From an uncultured Lachnospiraceae bacterium (GTDB taxonomy: Bacteria; Bacillota; Clostridia; Lachnospirales; Lachnospiraceae), in the NCBI GenBank assembly GCA_910588535.1, contig CAJUOO010000050.1, positions 1 through 24,633 on the forward strand: DNA of 24,633 bases, given 5' to 3'. This document shows positions 1 through 8,170 of this stretch, in pieces. The position numbers and the translations under genes are program-made. The first letter of the stretch is position 1. Every line of letters starts with the position of its first letter. Below the pieces are notes generated by a model. The model had not been told where the DNA came from, did not search any database, and saw nothing but the letters and a program-made list of their open reading frames with translations.

Positions 1-491
1 AGTTGCCGTTCTCCCTTTTTTGTCTTTTTTACAATGGGGATGGTTGGTCTATCTACAAATTCAGAAAAAGCTTTCTCAAACGCCAAACCATCCATATCCA
101 ATGTATGTTCCGGCGTATATCCCTCACGAAATTCCAGCTTATAATCGGCTGCTGCCACCAGAGACATTCCATTCTGTGCATGATCTGGTAGTTTCTTGAC
201 ACTTAGCACCTCCATGCCATCCGCCATCACAGCATTTAGGACATCTATCATTTCCTTGCTCGATTTCGATGAAGAGACCTCAATATCAAAATATTCTCCC
301 TCACTTATCAGACCCACGCCGAGCGGTGAAGCAAACGACATTTTCTGATGTGGAGAGAAGCCCTCTGTATAGACAATATCGATATCTGCGCGCCGCATTG
401 CCTTCTGAAAGTAGCGCATAATATCCAGATGTCCAATAAACTTCATATTGCCCCGTTTCGCAAATTTAATTCTTAGCTTCGTAACAGACAC
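1..491 (-). CDS. TIGR03936 family (DUF2344) protein, C-terminus cut by window edge
   Basis: About 163 codons are visible, open to the left edge with no stop. The translation contains the family's conserved opening, LRIKFAKRGNMKFIGHLD, followed by MRYFQKAMRRADI, EGFSPHQKMSFASPLGVG and EGEYFDIEV. This matches the DUF2344 domain that is either fused to, or encoded beside, TIGR03960 radical-SAM proteins; its biochemical role is unknown to me. It overlaps the 3' end of the upstream TIGR03960 gene by about 26 bases in another frame, so the two are almost surely translationally coupled. No ATG sits at the expected start. The best candidate is GTG at 489-491, directly against a GGAGGAGG stretch, which is uncomfortably close; the exact start is therefore uncertain. 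Family and neighbour are clear. Confidence 0.85.
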   Translation of the reverse strand, partial: MSVTKLRIKFAKRGNMKFIGHLDIMRYFQKAMRRADIDIVYTEGFSPHQKMSFASPLGVGLISEGEYFDIEVSSSKSSKEMIDVLNAVMADGMEVLSVKKLPDHAQNGMSLVAAADYKLEFREGYTPEHTLDMDGLAFEKAFSEFVDRPTIPIVKKTKKGERQ

Positions 492-2334
492 CTCCTCCAA
501 ATACCTTTGCGCCACATCCTGAGCAGGATATACGGCAATTTGGCGTCACAAGCTCCTGCTTAGCCCTCTCCCACTCTCTCTGTAGAAACTCCTTTGTCAC
601 CCCCGCGTCGATAAAATCCCACGGCAACAATTCATCCAGAGCCCTTTCCCGCAAATTATAGAAGGCAATGTCCAGCCCTTCCTCCTCAAAAGCTTCCATC
701 CAAAGCTTATTCTGAAAGCTCTCTGACCAAGCATCATATAGACATCCCTTCTGATAAGCCCGCAAAATAACCCTTCCAACACGACGATCCCCTCTGGCAA
801 GCACACCTTCCAGCACAGTGACATCAGCCTCATGCCAATTATATTTTAAGCTTTTATGATTTAACATTTCCTTCATCTTGGTATTTACAATTCTTGCTTT
901 TGAGAGATATTCTTCCTTTGTGCACATAGGAGCCCACTGAAATGGTGTAAATGGTTTTGGCACAAAAAAGGAAGTGCTTGCTGTCACCTGAACTCTTCCC
1001 GTGCGTTGTTCCTTTGGAATCTCCGCATAATACACTCTGGCAATCTTGTCAGCAAGAACGGCGATCTCCTCCATATCCTCCACTGTCTCCGTGGGAAGTC
1101 CAAGCATAAAATAGAGTTTTACACGATTCCATCCCCCGCGAAATGCCTGTGTGGCGCCCTCAAGGATATTCTCTTCGGTAAGCCCCTTGTTAATAACATT
1201 TCTAAGCCTCTGGGAGCCTGCTTCCGGCGCAAAGGTAAGACTTGATTTTTTCACATCCTGAACCTTGCTCATCACATCGAGAGAAAACGCGTCGATACGC
1301 AGAGAAGGAAGGGAGATATTCACGCCCTTGCCACTAAACTCTTCTATCAGATAATTAACAATCCCCTTTAATTCAGAATAATCACTGGAACTTAACGAAC
1401 TGAGAGAGATCTCGTCATATCCAGTGCTCTTTAACATCTCGTATGCTGCTTCCTTTAGAAATGCAAGACTTCTCTCTCTCACCGGCCGGTACACTGCACC
1501 TGCCTGACAAAAACGACAGCCTCGAATACATCCTCTCTGAATTTCCAGTACAACACGATCCTGTGTCGCTTTGATATAAGGCACCAAAGGATGTTTAGGA
1601 TAATAGGTATGACTGAGATCCATCTCTACCTCTTTACGGATTTTTTCTTTTGCATAAGGATTATTCGGTGTAAAGGAAGCAAGTGTCCCATCCTCCTTAT
1701 AAGAGACATCATAAAAAGCAGGAACATAAATACCCGGAACCTTGGCGGCACGTTCTAAAAACTCCTTTCTGCTGCCCCCGCACTTTCGATTCTCCTTAAA
1801 GGCATCAATTAAATCAAAATAAACAGTCTCCCCCTCGCCAATATAAAACATATCAAAAAAATCCGCCAGTGGTTCCGGGTTATATGCACAGGGACCACCA
1901 CCAATAATCAGCGGGTCTTCTTCATTTCTATCTCTGGCTAAAAGCGGTATCTGCCCTAGATCCAAAACTTGCAAGATATTGGTATAACACATCTCATATT
2001 GTAAAGTAATGCCGATAAAATCCATCTTTTTTATTGGTTCTTGTGTCTCAATCGTAAAAAGAGGAATTTTCTTCTCCCTCATCAGCTTGTCCAGATCCGT
2101 CCAAGGAGAATAGATTCTCTCACAGTAGACATCCTCTCTCTGATTAAACATATCATATAAAATTTGGATTCCAAGATGAGACATGCCAATCTCATAGACA
2201 TCAGGAAAACACATGGCAAAGCGGACATCCACAGATTGTGGGTCCTTCACGCACATATTGACCTCGCCGCCAATATAGCGGGCAGGCTGCTGAATACTTA
2301 ACAAAATTTCATCAGGTAAGGCTAATTTTCTCAT
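466..2334 (-). CDS. TIGR03960 family B12-binding-type radical SAM protein
   Basis: 622 residues. The N-terminal ~240 residues have the cobalamin-binding-like arrangement seen in the family (FPDVYEIGMSHLG near 43-55, LIIGGGPCAYNPEPLADFFD near 142-161, IGEGE near 165). The radical-SAM cluster motif is C269-x3-C273-x2-C276 in RGCIRGCRFCQAG, which would bind a [4Fe-4S] cluster and S-adenosylmethionine. A later FAPEAGSQRLRNVINKG segment is typical of MiaB-like and related radical-SAM enzymes. The C-terminus is cysteine-rich (CRISCSGCGAK), possibly a second metal site. The substrate is not known. A ribosome binding site AAGGAAG precedes the ATG. In many Clostridia this pair lies ahead of ribonuclease G and rplU; that part would fall outside the window, so the linkage is inferred from known gene order only. 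Confidence 0.9.
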   Translation of the reverse strand: MRKLALPDEILLSIQQPARYIGGEVNMCVKDPQSVDVRFAMCFPDVYEIGMSHLGIQILYDMFNQREDVYCERIYSPWTDLDKLMREKKIPLFTIETQEPIKKMDFIGITLQYEMCYTNILQVLDLGQIPLLARDRNEEDPLIIGGGPCAYNPEPLADFFDMFYIGEGETVYFDLIDAFKENRKCGGSRKEFLERAAKVPGIYVPAFYDVSYKEDGTLASFTPNNPYAKEKIRKEVEMDLSHTYYPKHPLVPYIKATQDRVVLEIQRGCIRGCRFCQAGAVYRPVRERSLAFLKEAAYEMLKSTGYDEISLSSLSSSDYSELKGIVNYLIEEFSGKGVNISLPSLRIDAFSLDVMSKVQDVKKSSLTFAPEAGSQRLRNVINKGLTEENILEGATQAFRGGWNRVKLYFMLGLPTETVEDMEEIAVLADKIARVYYAEIPKEQRTGRVQVTASTSFFVPKPFTPFQWAPMCTKEEYLSKARIVNTKMKEMLNHKSLKYNWHEADVTVLEGVLARGDRRVGRVILRAYQKGCLYDAWSESFQNKLWMEAFEEEGLDIAFYNLRERALDELLPWDFIDAGVTKEFLQREWERAKQELVTPNCRISCSGCGAKVFGGGVCYEAKN

Positions 2335-2372
2335 AATTCTTCCTTATATACTATCCTTTTATTTTTACGTAC

Positions 2373-2381
2373 ATTCTACCA
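2373..2381 (-). promoter_or_regulatory. Possible extended -10 promoter for the TIGR03960 gene
   Basis: On the minus strand TGGTAGAAT (extended -10, hexamer TAGAAT) lies about 40 bases upstream of the TIGR03960 start, in the 151-base gap after the GrpB gene. The -35 at 17-base spacing, TGGCAG, is poor, so the call rests on the extended -10 alone. Confidence 0.35.
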
Positions 2382-2485
2382 CACAGAAAACGATTCTGCC
2401 ACAATTTCTTGAAAAACAGACATTATATAGCCATCTACACATAAAAAACTCTATAACAATCAATATGCTGTCACAAATGGTATCC

Positions 2486-3037
2486 CTATTCCATTTTTGC
2501 CTTGCATGTATATTGTTTAACAAATTCTGTCTTTGCTTTTGTATAGCCGTCTCTGTCATGTTCATATTGCTTCCACAATCCGAGCTTCAGCTTTTCATAT
2601 TCCTTGGCAACAGCAGGATGTTTTTTTAGATACTCGCAAAAATATCGCTCATCATTATCGCCTGCTTGGCGTAAATGTAAGTGAAAGACCCGTTCCGCAA
2701 ATCCATTTTCTGTATAGCCTTTGTTAAAGGACATACGTCTGTCACTCTCCGACATGCATAGATAGCCTGCCTCCGTCAGACGCTCTCTCACAAGAGAAAA
2801 ATAACTCACTTTTTCTACTTCCACAAGAATATCTACAATCGGCTTTGCCCAGATCCCCTCTATAGCTGTACTTCCAATATGACTGATACAAATGATCTGC
2901 TCTGCCGGAAGAATCCTTTCCAGCAGAGCAGCCTCTTCCATATACCATTCTTTCCAGCATGGTTGATATTCTGTCAATAAAATTGGAAATAACTGCCATA
3001 GCTCTTCCAGACTCATTTCAGAAAGTTTTTTCCCCAT
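2486..3037 (-). CDS. GrpB family protein (UPF0157, nucleotidyltransferase fold)
   Basis: 183 residues, a normal length for the family. The signature HIGSTAIEGIWAKPIVDI lies at residues 53-70: GST, then KP at 65-66 and an aspartate at 69, the nucleotidyltransferase-like G-S and D-x-D-type region. GFAERVFHLHL and YFCEYLKKHP near the middle and C-terminal third are also typical of GrpB. Despite the fold, the reaction is not established; some members are fused to CoaE or acetyltransferases. The ATG at 3035-3037 follows GAGAGG at ten bases. It seems to be a single gene with its own promoter, 151 bases ahead of the TIGR03960 gene and 202 bases after the WYL regulator. Confidence 0.88.
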   Translation of the reverse strand: MGKKLSEMSLEELWQLFPILLTEYQPCWKEWYMEEAALLERILPAEQIICISHIGSTAIEGIWAKPIVDILVEVEKVSYFSLVRERLTEAGYLCMSESDRRMSFNKGYTENGFAERVFHLHLRQAGDNDERYFCEYLKKHPAVAKEYEKLKLGLWKQYEHDRDGYTKAKTEFVKQYTCKAKME

Positions 3038-3080
3038 ACTCTATATACCTCTCTTTTACGATACTTATCATGTCAGAATC

Positions 3081-3089
3081 AGTATACCA
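3081..3089 (-). promoter_or_regulatory. Extended -10 promoter of the GrpB gene
   Basis: Minus-strand TGGTATACT is an extended -10 (TGN plus TATACT) about 45 bases before the GrpB start. No convincing -35 lies 17 bases upstream, as is common for extended -10 promoters. Confidence 0.5.
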
Positions 3090-3221
3090 TAAAATAACAA
3101 TATATGTACATTATTTTTCTTTCCAACACCTACATTGCTCAATTCGTTTTCCATTAGCGCCCTCTTTTTCATCATAGGCAAATTGAAGCTTATTCTTTTG
3201 ACAATTTCATTCTAACAAAGT

Positions 3222-3247
3222 AATCACGACAACTGTCTGTCATGATT
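3222..3247 (-). terminator. Hairpin overlapping the stop of the WYL regulator gene
   Basis: Minus-strand arms AATCATGACA and TGTCGTGATT pair over 10 bases with one G-U and a 6-base loop, overlapping the TGA stop at 3240-3242. No clear uridine run follows, so intrinsic termination here would be weak; it may instead protect the 3' end. Confidence 0.35.
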
Positions 3248-4139
3248 GCAGATAATTTTTGCAGATTCCCTCCCCAAATTGCAAAATATCCTGCCGAAGC
3301 TCTTTTGGCTCCAAAAGCTCTGCTCCAGAGCCGAAAGAAGCAATCCAACCTACAACAGTAGCCCTATCTGAAAAATCACAGGAAACTATTAAACTTCCAT
3401 CTGGCTGTGTGACAAAGCTCTCTGGACCATATTCCTCCACTAAACGCCATCTATATTCTGGCTGTATCTTTACAACTACTTTATAGACAGAGGGAAAAAC
3501 ATGCTCCGCAGATAAATCAGGTGGTGAAATAGAACGTTTTGTAAAATATGTCTCCTTTTGCAGATCTGTTATACGCACTAGCTTAAAAAGACGAAAATCC
3601 TTTCTGGATTCACACCAGCCCCAGACATACCAACTAGACCACTGAAAAATCAGATAATACGGCTCTATTGTACGTCTGGACTCTCCCTTCGGTGCAAAAT
3701 AAGTAAAAGAAACTCTTTGTCCATCGATTATGGCACGGTGTAGAAGTTCAATTTTTGGAGAAAGAGACGCTCTATACCATGAAGATAAATCAATTAATAT
3801 ATGTGTATCTCCCTCAAGTATATTCGATGTCAATCTCTCCATTAATTGTGCATAGCGATTGGTACCGCTCACACTATCAAGACTGCGAAGTCCTGTCAAG
3901 ATTGCCTGCATATCGGATGTGCTAAGTAATGTGCGATCTATTTTAAACCCATCCATTATGGAAATACCCCCATTTTTCCCTTGTTCTGTCACCAAGGGAA
4001 ATCCTGCCATACAAAGTGCCTCAATATCTCGGTTAATGGTACGGCGAGACACTTCAAACTTCTCTGCAAGATAAGGTGCTGTCACTTTCTCCTGCTGCAA
4101 AAGAATCGATATAATTCCAATCATACGATCTAATTTCAT
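3240..4139 (-). CDS. YafY-type transcriptional regulator, HTH plus WYL domain
   Basis: 299 residues. The N-terminal winged helix-turn-helix (about 1-60) has the HTH_11/DeoR-like pattern: VTAPYLAEKFEVSRRTINRDIEAL at 19-42, then a wing ending NGGISIMDGFKIDR. The WYL domain starts near 130; the signature tryptophan-tyrosine pair is WYV at 170-172 within FQWSSWYVWGWC, with RLFKLVRI downstream. WYL domains sense ligands, often nucleic acids or nucleotides, and such proteins act as homodimeric repressors or activators. The target cannot be read here. It lies right after the sdaAA terminator and reads the same way, so read-through could join it to the ABC/serine dehydratase operon, but the terminator argues for separate expression. 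The ATG follows GGAG at seven bases. Confidence 0.88.
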   Translation of the reverse strand: MKLDRMIGIISILLQQEKVTAPYLAEKFEVSRRTINRDIEALCMAGFPLVTEQGKNGGISIMDGFKIDRTLLSTSDMQAILTGLRSLDSVSGTNRYAQLMERLTSNILEGDTHILIDLSSWYRASLSPKIELLHRAIIDGQRVSFTYFAPKGESRRTIEPYYLIFQWSSWYVWGWCESRKDFRLFKLVRITDLQKETYFTKRSISPPDLSAEHVFPSVYKVVVKIQPEYRWRLVEEYGPESFVTQPDGSLIVSCDFSDRATVVGWIASFGSGAELLEPKELRQDILQFGEGICKNYLQS

Positions 4140-4177
4140 AGTATAACTCCAAAGGTTAAAAAGTTTTTTCTATATGG

Positions 4178-4247
4178 TATAAAATAAAAATTTCACATCC
4201 TGATTGATATACCTGCTCAAGCAGGCGGATGGCAGTTAGTGTGAAAT
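4178..4247 (-). terminator. Intrinsic terminator after sdaAA
   Basis: On the minus strand an outer stem ATTTCACA/TGTGAAAT encloses an inner hairpin CCTGC-TTGA-GCAGG, with ATCC/GGAT able to pair next to the outer stem. The structure is followed at once by TTTTTATTTTATA. It begins seven bases beyond the sdaAA stop and closes the ABC/DUF1854/serine dehydratase operon. The gap 4140-4253 otherwise holds only the leader of the WYL gene. Confidence 0.75.
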
Positions 4248-4253
4248 TACGTG

Positions 4254-5129
4254 TTATCCATGGCAGCAGGTGCCACAGCCTGATCCTGACGGTGTCGCCG
4301 CACAGCCTCCCAGTGCTGTCTCTCTCAGTTCATAGGGAATTCTTTTTCCAACCTGATACATTGTATCTATCATCTCGTCCAGAGGGATCATCTGGCGTAT
4401 GCCAGATAGAGAAATTTCGGCAGCGATCAATGCATTTGCCACACCTGCAGCATTGCGATTCTGGCAGGGATATTCGACCAGTCCTCTCACTGGATCACAC
4501 ACCAGTCCAAGCATATTCATTAATACAGTGGCAGCGGCGTCCAAGCTTTGCTGTGAGCTGCCTCCCATCAGTTCCACGGCAGCAGAGGCTGCCATCGCTG
4601 CTGCTGTGCCAATTTCCGCCTGACAACCGCCGACAGCACCTGCCACAGTGGCATTTCGCATCGCTAGATAGCCGATGGCTCCTGCATTGAATAGAGCATC
4701 TATAACCTGTACATCTGGTATCTGGTAAACTTCCTGCAAAGCTAACAAAAGCCCCGGAACAATTCCTGAAGATCCTGCTGTCGGTGCTGCCACTATCACT
4801 CCCATCGATGCATTTACTTCAAGCACTGCCATGGAATAAGTGATGCCGCGACTTAATACCTCCCCACAGAGATTTCCTCCACTCTCTCGACAGAGTGTAA
4901 GCTTTTTTGCCTCCCCTCCAATCAGTCCGCCCATGGATTTGACAGGAGTGCAAAGAGGAGTGAGAGCTGACTGTTTCATAATGGTATATACCTGTCCCAT
5001 CTGCTGATTTACCTCATCTGCCGCGCGCTCAGCCAAATCACATTCTCTTTGTCTCATTATAGCAGAGATAGAACAATTTCTGTCTTGACATAACTGTAGC
5101 AATTCTCTGGCACTTTTAAAATCTGTCAT
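4254..5129 (-). CDS. sdaAA: L-serine ammonia-lyase, iron-sulfur dependent, alpha subunit
   Basis: 291 residues. With SdaAB it converts L-serine to pyruvate and ammonia in the cytosol using a [4Fe-4S] cluster. The three cluster cysteines of the family are visible: C169 in VGGCQAEIG, C211 in CDPVRGLVEYPC and C222 of the same motif. ASMGVIVAAPTAGSSGIVPG (about 107-126) is the conserved active-site segment. The ATG follows GAGG at seven bases, inside the repeated leader motif described at 5137-5150. It is 50 bases downstream of sdaAB and is the last gene of the operon. Odd point: the C-terminus ends in a cysteine cluster, C285, C288 and C289, within SGSGCGTCCHG. A C-terminal cysteine ligates the cluster in the Legionella enzyme, so a related tail-in-active-site role is possible, but three cysteines are more than I would expect. 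Confidence 0.95.
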   Translation of the reverse strand: MTDFKSARELLQLCQDRNCSISAIMRQRECDLAERAADEVNQQMGQVYTIMKQSALTPLCTPVKSMGGLIGGEAKKLTLCRESGGNLCGEVLSRGITYSMAVLEVNASMGVIVAAPTAGSSGIVPGLLLALQEVYQIPDVQVIDALFNAGAIGYLAMRNATVAGAVGGCQAEIGTAAAMAASAAVELMGGSSQQSLDAAATVLMNMLGLVCDPVRGLVEYPCQNRNAAGVANALIAAEISLSGIRQMIPLDEMIDTMYQVGKRIPYELRETALGGCAATPSGSGCGTCCHG

Positions 5130-5136
5130 ATAACTA

Positions 5137-5150
5137 CCTCATTTCTGCGC
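5137..5150 (-). repeat. Leader motif GCGCRGAAATGAGG, copy 1 (before sdaAA)
   Basis: Minus-strand GCGCAGAAATGAGG, preceded by AGCA, ends seven bases before the sdaAA ATG and provides its Shine-Dalgarno. The ATG inside the motif is out of frame with sdaAA and meets TAG two codons later, so the motif is not conserved because it encodes protein. Other copies: 17987-18000 and 21394-21407. Confidence 0.65.
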
Positions 5151-5179
5151 TGCTTTTAGTGTATTTCATTCTTCCTACA

Positions 5180-5848
5180 TTATTTCTGAATTAGCATAAC
5201 TGCCAAAATATTAGAATTGGTTTTTATCTGTTTTGGCAGATCGTCGGGAAGGGTCTGATCGGACTCCACAATGGTATACGCTTTCTCTCCCTTAGATTCC
5301 CTGAATATTCTCATATATGCAATATTCACATTTCTGTCGCCAAGACATTTTGTGATATGCGCTGCCACGCCCGGCTTATCCTGCTGAATAATAATCACCG
5401 CATTGTATTCTCCCGTGAAATCTACCTGCACTTGATTAATACGAATAATTCTAACCTTTCCGCCGCCAAGAGACTCCCCTCTCACATTCATGACATTTCC
5501 ATTTTCATCTGTCATCTGAATATCTACTGTGTTGGGGTGTAGATCCGTCTCTGCCTCATTGATAATAAAATGATAGTCGATTCCTTGCTCTTTCGCGATT
5601 TCAAAGCTGTCACGTATTCGAATGTCGTCTGTGGCAAACCCCATAATTCCGCCCAAAAGGGCACGGTCTGTACCGTGCCCCCGATAAGTTTTGGCGAAGG
5701 AGCCATAAAGCGTAAAAGTTACCTGTCTTAATATTCCTGTTTTCATCTTTTGCGCCAGATATGCGATTGCACAGGCGCCAGCCGTATGAGAGCTGGACGG
5801 TCCTACCATATTGGGACCAAGCACATCAAATACACTGATAAATGACAT
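5180..5848 (-). CDS. sdaAB: L-serine ammonia-lyase, iron-sulfur dependent, beta subunit
   Basis: 222 residues. Partner of SdaAA in converting L-serine to pyruvate plus ammonia. The N-terminal domain has the hallmark MVGPSSSHTAGACAIAYLA (about 14-32) and FAKTYRGHGTDRALLGGIMGF (about 51-71). The C-terminal ACT domain spans about 147-222 (AVIIIQQDKPGVAAHI, then NVNIAYMRIFRESKGEKA); in this family ACT domains are linked to serine sensing or assembly. The ATG follows GGAGG at seven bases. Only 21 bases separate it from the stop of the preceding ABC exporter gene, so the serine dehydratase is very likely on the same mRNA as the exporter genes. I see no promoter in that gap. Confidence 0.95.
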   Translation of the reverse strand: MSFISVFDVLGPNMVGPSSSHTAGACAIAYLAQKMKTGILRQVTFTLYGSFAKTYRGHGTDRALLGGIMGFATDDIRIRDSFEIAKEQGIDYHFIINEAETDLHPNTVDIQMTDENGNVMNVRGESLGGGKVRIIRINQVQVDFTGEYNAVIIIQQDKPGVAAHITKCLGDRNVNIAYMRIFRESKGEKAYTIVESDQTLPDDLPKQIKTNSNILAVMLIQK

Positions 5849-5869
5849 CCTTATACCTCCAAAACCTTT

Positions 5870-8092
5870 TTATCTTCCTTCTGCCATCTTAAGCTGAGCG
5901 GATACTAATCCGTAGTATATCCCTTTTTTCTCCAACAATTCATTGTGTGTGCCAATCTCGGCAACGCCATGTTTATCAATTACGACCAGACGATCTGCAT
6001 TTCGAAGCGTTGACAGACGATGAGCAATGGCAAAAGTAGTTCTTCCTTTGATCAGGCGATCAAGAGCCTGCTGGATTAAAAATTCACTTTCCGTGTCAAG
6101 TGCAGAGGTTGCCTCATCCAAGATAAGAAGCCTTGGATTATTAAGAATCGCTCTCGCTATGGCGATTCTCTGCCTCTCTCCTCCTGATAGATTGTAACCG
6201 TGCTCTCCCACATAGGTGTTATAGCCGTCGGGCGTCTTGCAGATAAAATCATGGGCGTTGGCGGCCTTTGCCGCTTGAATAACCTCAGCAAGTGAAGCGT
6301 TCTGCCTTGCAAATCTAATATTGGCAAGGATGCTGCCGGAAAATAGAAAGGTTTCCTGAAGGACAACGCCGATCTGAGAATGTAAGCTCTCTGTCTTTAT
6401 ATTTCTAATATCCACATTGTCGATCGTGATCTTACCCTGATCGACATCATATAATCGCATAATCAAGTTAATTAAGGTAGATTTTCCTGTTCCAGAAGCC
6501 CCCACCAATCCTATCATCTCTCCGGGCTTTACCTGAAAGCTGATATTCTCCAAAACTGGCTCATAGGTATGATAGCCAAAGGAGATATCCTCAAAAGTAA
6601 ATGCGCCCTGAATTGGAAATTCTGTACTGTTCTCATGATCCGCAATCATAGGCTCTTCGTCCAGCACGTCATAGATACGGTTTAAACTGGTAATCATCTG
6701 CATCATTGCGCGGGGAAGATGAGTCATCCAGCTCAATGGCCCAAATAAATAACCACAATATGTAATAAACTGCACCAACTGTCCTACCGTCATCTTGCCG
6801 TCTAACACATCGATTCCGCCAAAAAATACTGCGATATAAGTTCCCGCACCTAAAATAAAGGTTAGAATCGGGAAAAAGACAGCCCAGAATGTCTCATTTT
6901 TCTTGCTGATCTCCGCATATTCCTTCGCTTTTTTCTGGAAATTTGCCGCCTCGCGCTCTTCCTTTCCAAATGATTTCACAATTCTCATACCAGAGATAAT
7001 ATCTTGCAGTTGACTGGCAAGCTCATCTGACTTTAGCCATTGCTTGTGAAAAATACTACGAAGATGATGCCAGAACATTCGAGTGATAATAAAGACCAAC
7101 ACGATAAACACCAGAGATAATAATGTCATCTTCCAGCTAATCAGGCACATCATCACAAGCGCGACAATCATGGTGAGTAAAGTAGAGAACATATCTCCAA
7201 ATACATCAACCATAAAGTTTCTAATCTGGTTGGTATCACGTGACACACGGTTCATCAGCTCACCGGGCTTCCGGTTTCCAATAAAGGAGAGAGATAAAAC
7301 CTGTATCTTGTGATAGAGCTTTTTCCGCAGAGTCATGCTCAGTGAGGTTCCCAGTGCCATACATTGCCAATAGCGGTAAACCTCCAACAGAATACGGAAA
7401 ATTAACAAAAAGAATGAGATTCCGACAAACATCCACAGATCTGCCCAGTCTCCAGTTCCCTGCGCCAATGTATTATCTATAAAATAGCGCTGTATCATAG
7501 GTGTAAACAAATTGATTGCCGCAATTAATGACATAAGAAGAGAGATCAGTAAAAGCTTACCGACGTACTCTCCACAAAGTGCCATAAATTTTTTTAGCAG
7601 ATCTGCCTTGCCTTCACAATATGGGCATTTGCTGGTTCCCGGAAGTGCTTTGCCACATTTTTCGCAATATTTCTCATACTCATGGCTGACTACTTTTTCC
7701 GGCTTGATCCCCTTTCTGTTTGCCACAATAATTGTCTGTGCACCACGGACAACATAAGACACTCGAATAATATGCCGCATAGAAAAACGAGCTGCACAGA
7801 TCATAGTCCCATCTTTTTGTATCACAGTGACAATTCCGCTGTTTACTTGATGCTCACATTTTATTTTCTCACAGTCCTCAAGCAAAAAGGTAGAAACTAT
7901 TTTATTCTCCGAGAGCACCAGAAAGCGTCTTTGTGTCACTACCAGCCATACATTTTTTACATAGGCTTCACGAGCCAGCCTGCTTTGACTATCAAACGAT
8001 AGATCGACCGGAACACAATAACAGATGGATTCTCCATCTGTAAGTGCCAGCGCATCCATCTGCTGACTGTCCAATGTATAATTTAGTTTCAT
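5870..8092 (-). CDS. ABC exporter half (TMD-NBD) with N-terminal sensor-like domain and zinc ribbon
   Basis: 740 residues. Residues 1-135 form a beta-rich domain unlike a transporter (VTQRRFLVLSENKIVSTFLLEDCEKI), resembling a PH/GRAM-like module; this is inference from pattern. A zinc ribbon follows: C143-x2-C146-x9-C156-x2-C159. The type I exporter membrane domain runs from about 175 to 470, and the ATPase has Walker A GASGTGKST near 530, signature LSGGE near 638, Walker B LLILDEATSALD near 655 with its catalytic glutamate, and the H-loop IAHRLST. It should pair with the similar protein at 8771-11089 as a heterodimer, with the DUF1854 protein encoded between them. Substrate unknown. As I recall, related DUF1854-linked ABC transporters in Proteobacteria are annotated as cyanophycin-metabolism associated; no cyanophycin gene is visible here. 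Confidence 0.9.
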   Translation of the reverse strand: MKLNYTLDSQQMDALALTDGESICYCVPVDLSFDSQSRLAREAYVKNVWLVVTQRRFLVLSENKIVSTFLLEDCEKIKCEHQVNSGIVTVIQKDGTMICAARFSMRHIIRVSYVVRGAQTIIVANRKGIKPEKVVSHEYEKYCEKCGKALPGTSKCPYCEGKADLLKKFMALCGEYVGKLLLISLLMSLIAAINLFTPMIQRYFIDNTLAQGTGDWADLWMFVGISFFLLIFRILLEVYRYWQCMALGTSLSMTLRKKLYHKIQVLSLSFIGNRKPGELMNRVSRDTNQIRNFMVDVFGDMFSTLLTMIVALVMMCLISWKMTLLSLVFIVLVFIITRMFWHHLRSIFHKQWLKSDELASQLQDIISGMRIVKSFGKEEREAANFQKKAKEYAEISKKNETFWAVFFPILTFILGAGTYIAVFFGGIDVLDGKMTVGQLVQFITYCGYLFGPLSWMTHLPRAMMQMITSLNRIYDVLDEEPMIADHENSTEFPIQGAFTFEDISFGYHTYEPVLENISFQVKPGEMIGLVGASGTGKSTLINLIMRLYDVDQGKITIDNVDIRNIKTESLHSQIGVVLQETFLFSGSILANIRFARQNASLAEVIQAAKAANAHDFICKTPDGYNTYVGEHGYNLSGGERQRIAIARAILNNPRLLILDEATSALDTESEFLIQQALDRLIKGRTTFAIAHRLSTLRNADRLVVIDKHGVAEIGTHNELLEKKGIYYGLVSAQLKMAEGR

Positions 8093-8122
8093 AAAACTCC
8101 TATTCTCCTTCTATGCCAAGGC

Positions 8123-8157
8123 ATATGGAATGTTTTTTGACGAGTCCATTTCCATAT
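8123..8157 (-). other. Intercistronic hairpin between DUF1854 gene and ABC exporter gene
   Basis: Minus-strand ATATGGAA and TTCCATAT pair perfectly around a 19-base spacer; with one G-U the stem extends to about 11 pairs (GGTATATGGAA/TTCCATATGCC). The right arm can also fold with its own neighbour as TATGCC-AA-GGCATA (8112-8125), so the two structures exclude one another. No uridine run follows. It could tune relative expression or mark an RNA processing site. Confidence 0.4.
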
Positions 8158-8170
8158 ACCACAGAGAAGG

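Noticed and set aside
3105..3230. Short minus-strand frames that read like protein (for example FAYDEKEGANGKRIEQC) before the GrpB gene
   Set aside because: No ribosome binding site, under 40 codons, and no upstream continuation; at most a remnant.
4229..4690. 153-codon plus-strand frame
   Set aside because: Lies antisense to sdaAA, whose identity is certain, and has no recognisable domain or ribosome binding site.
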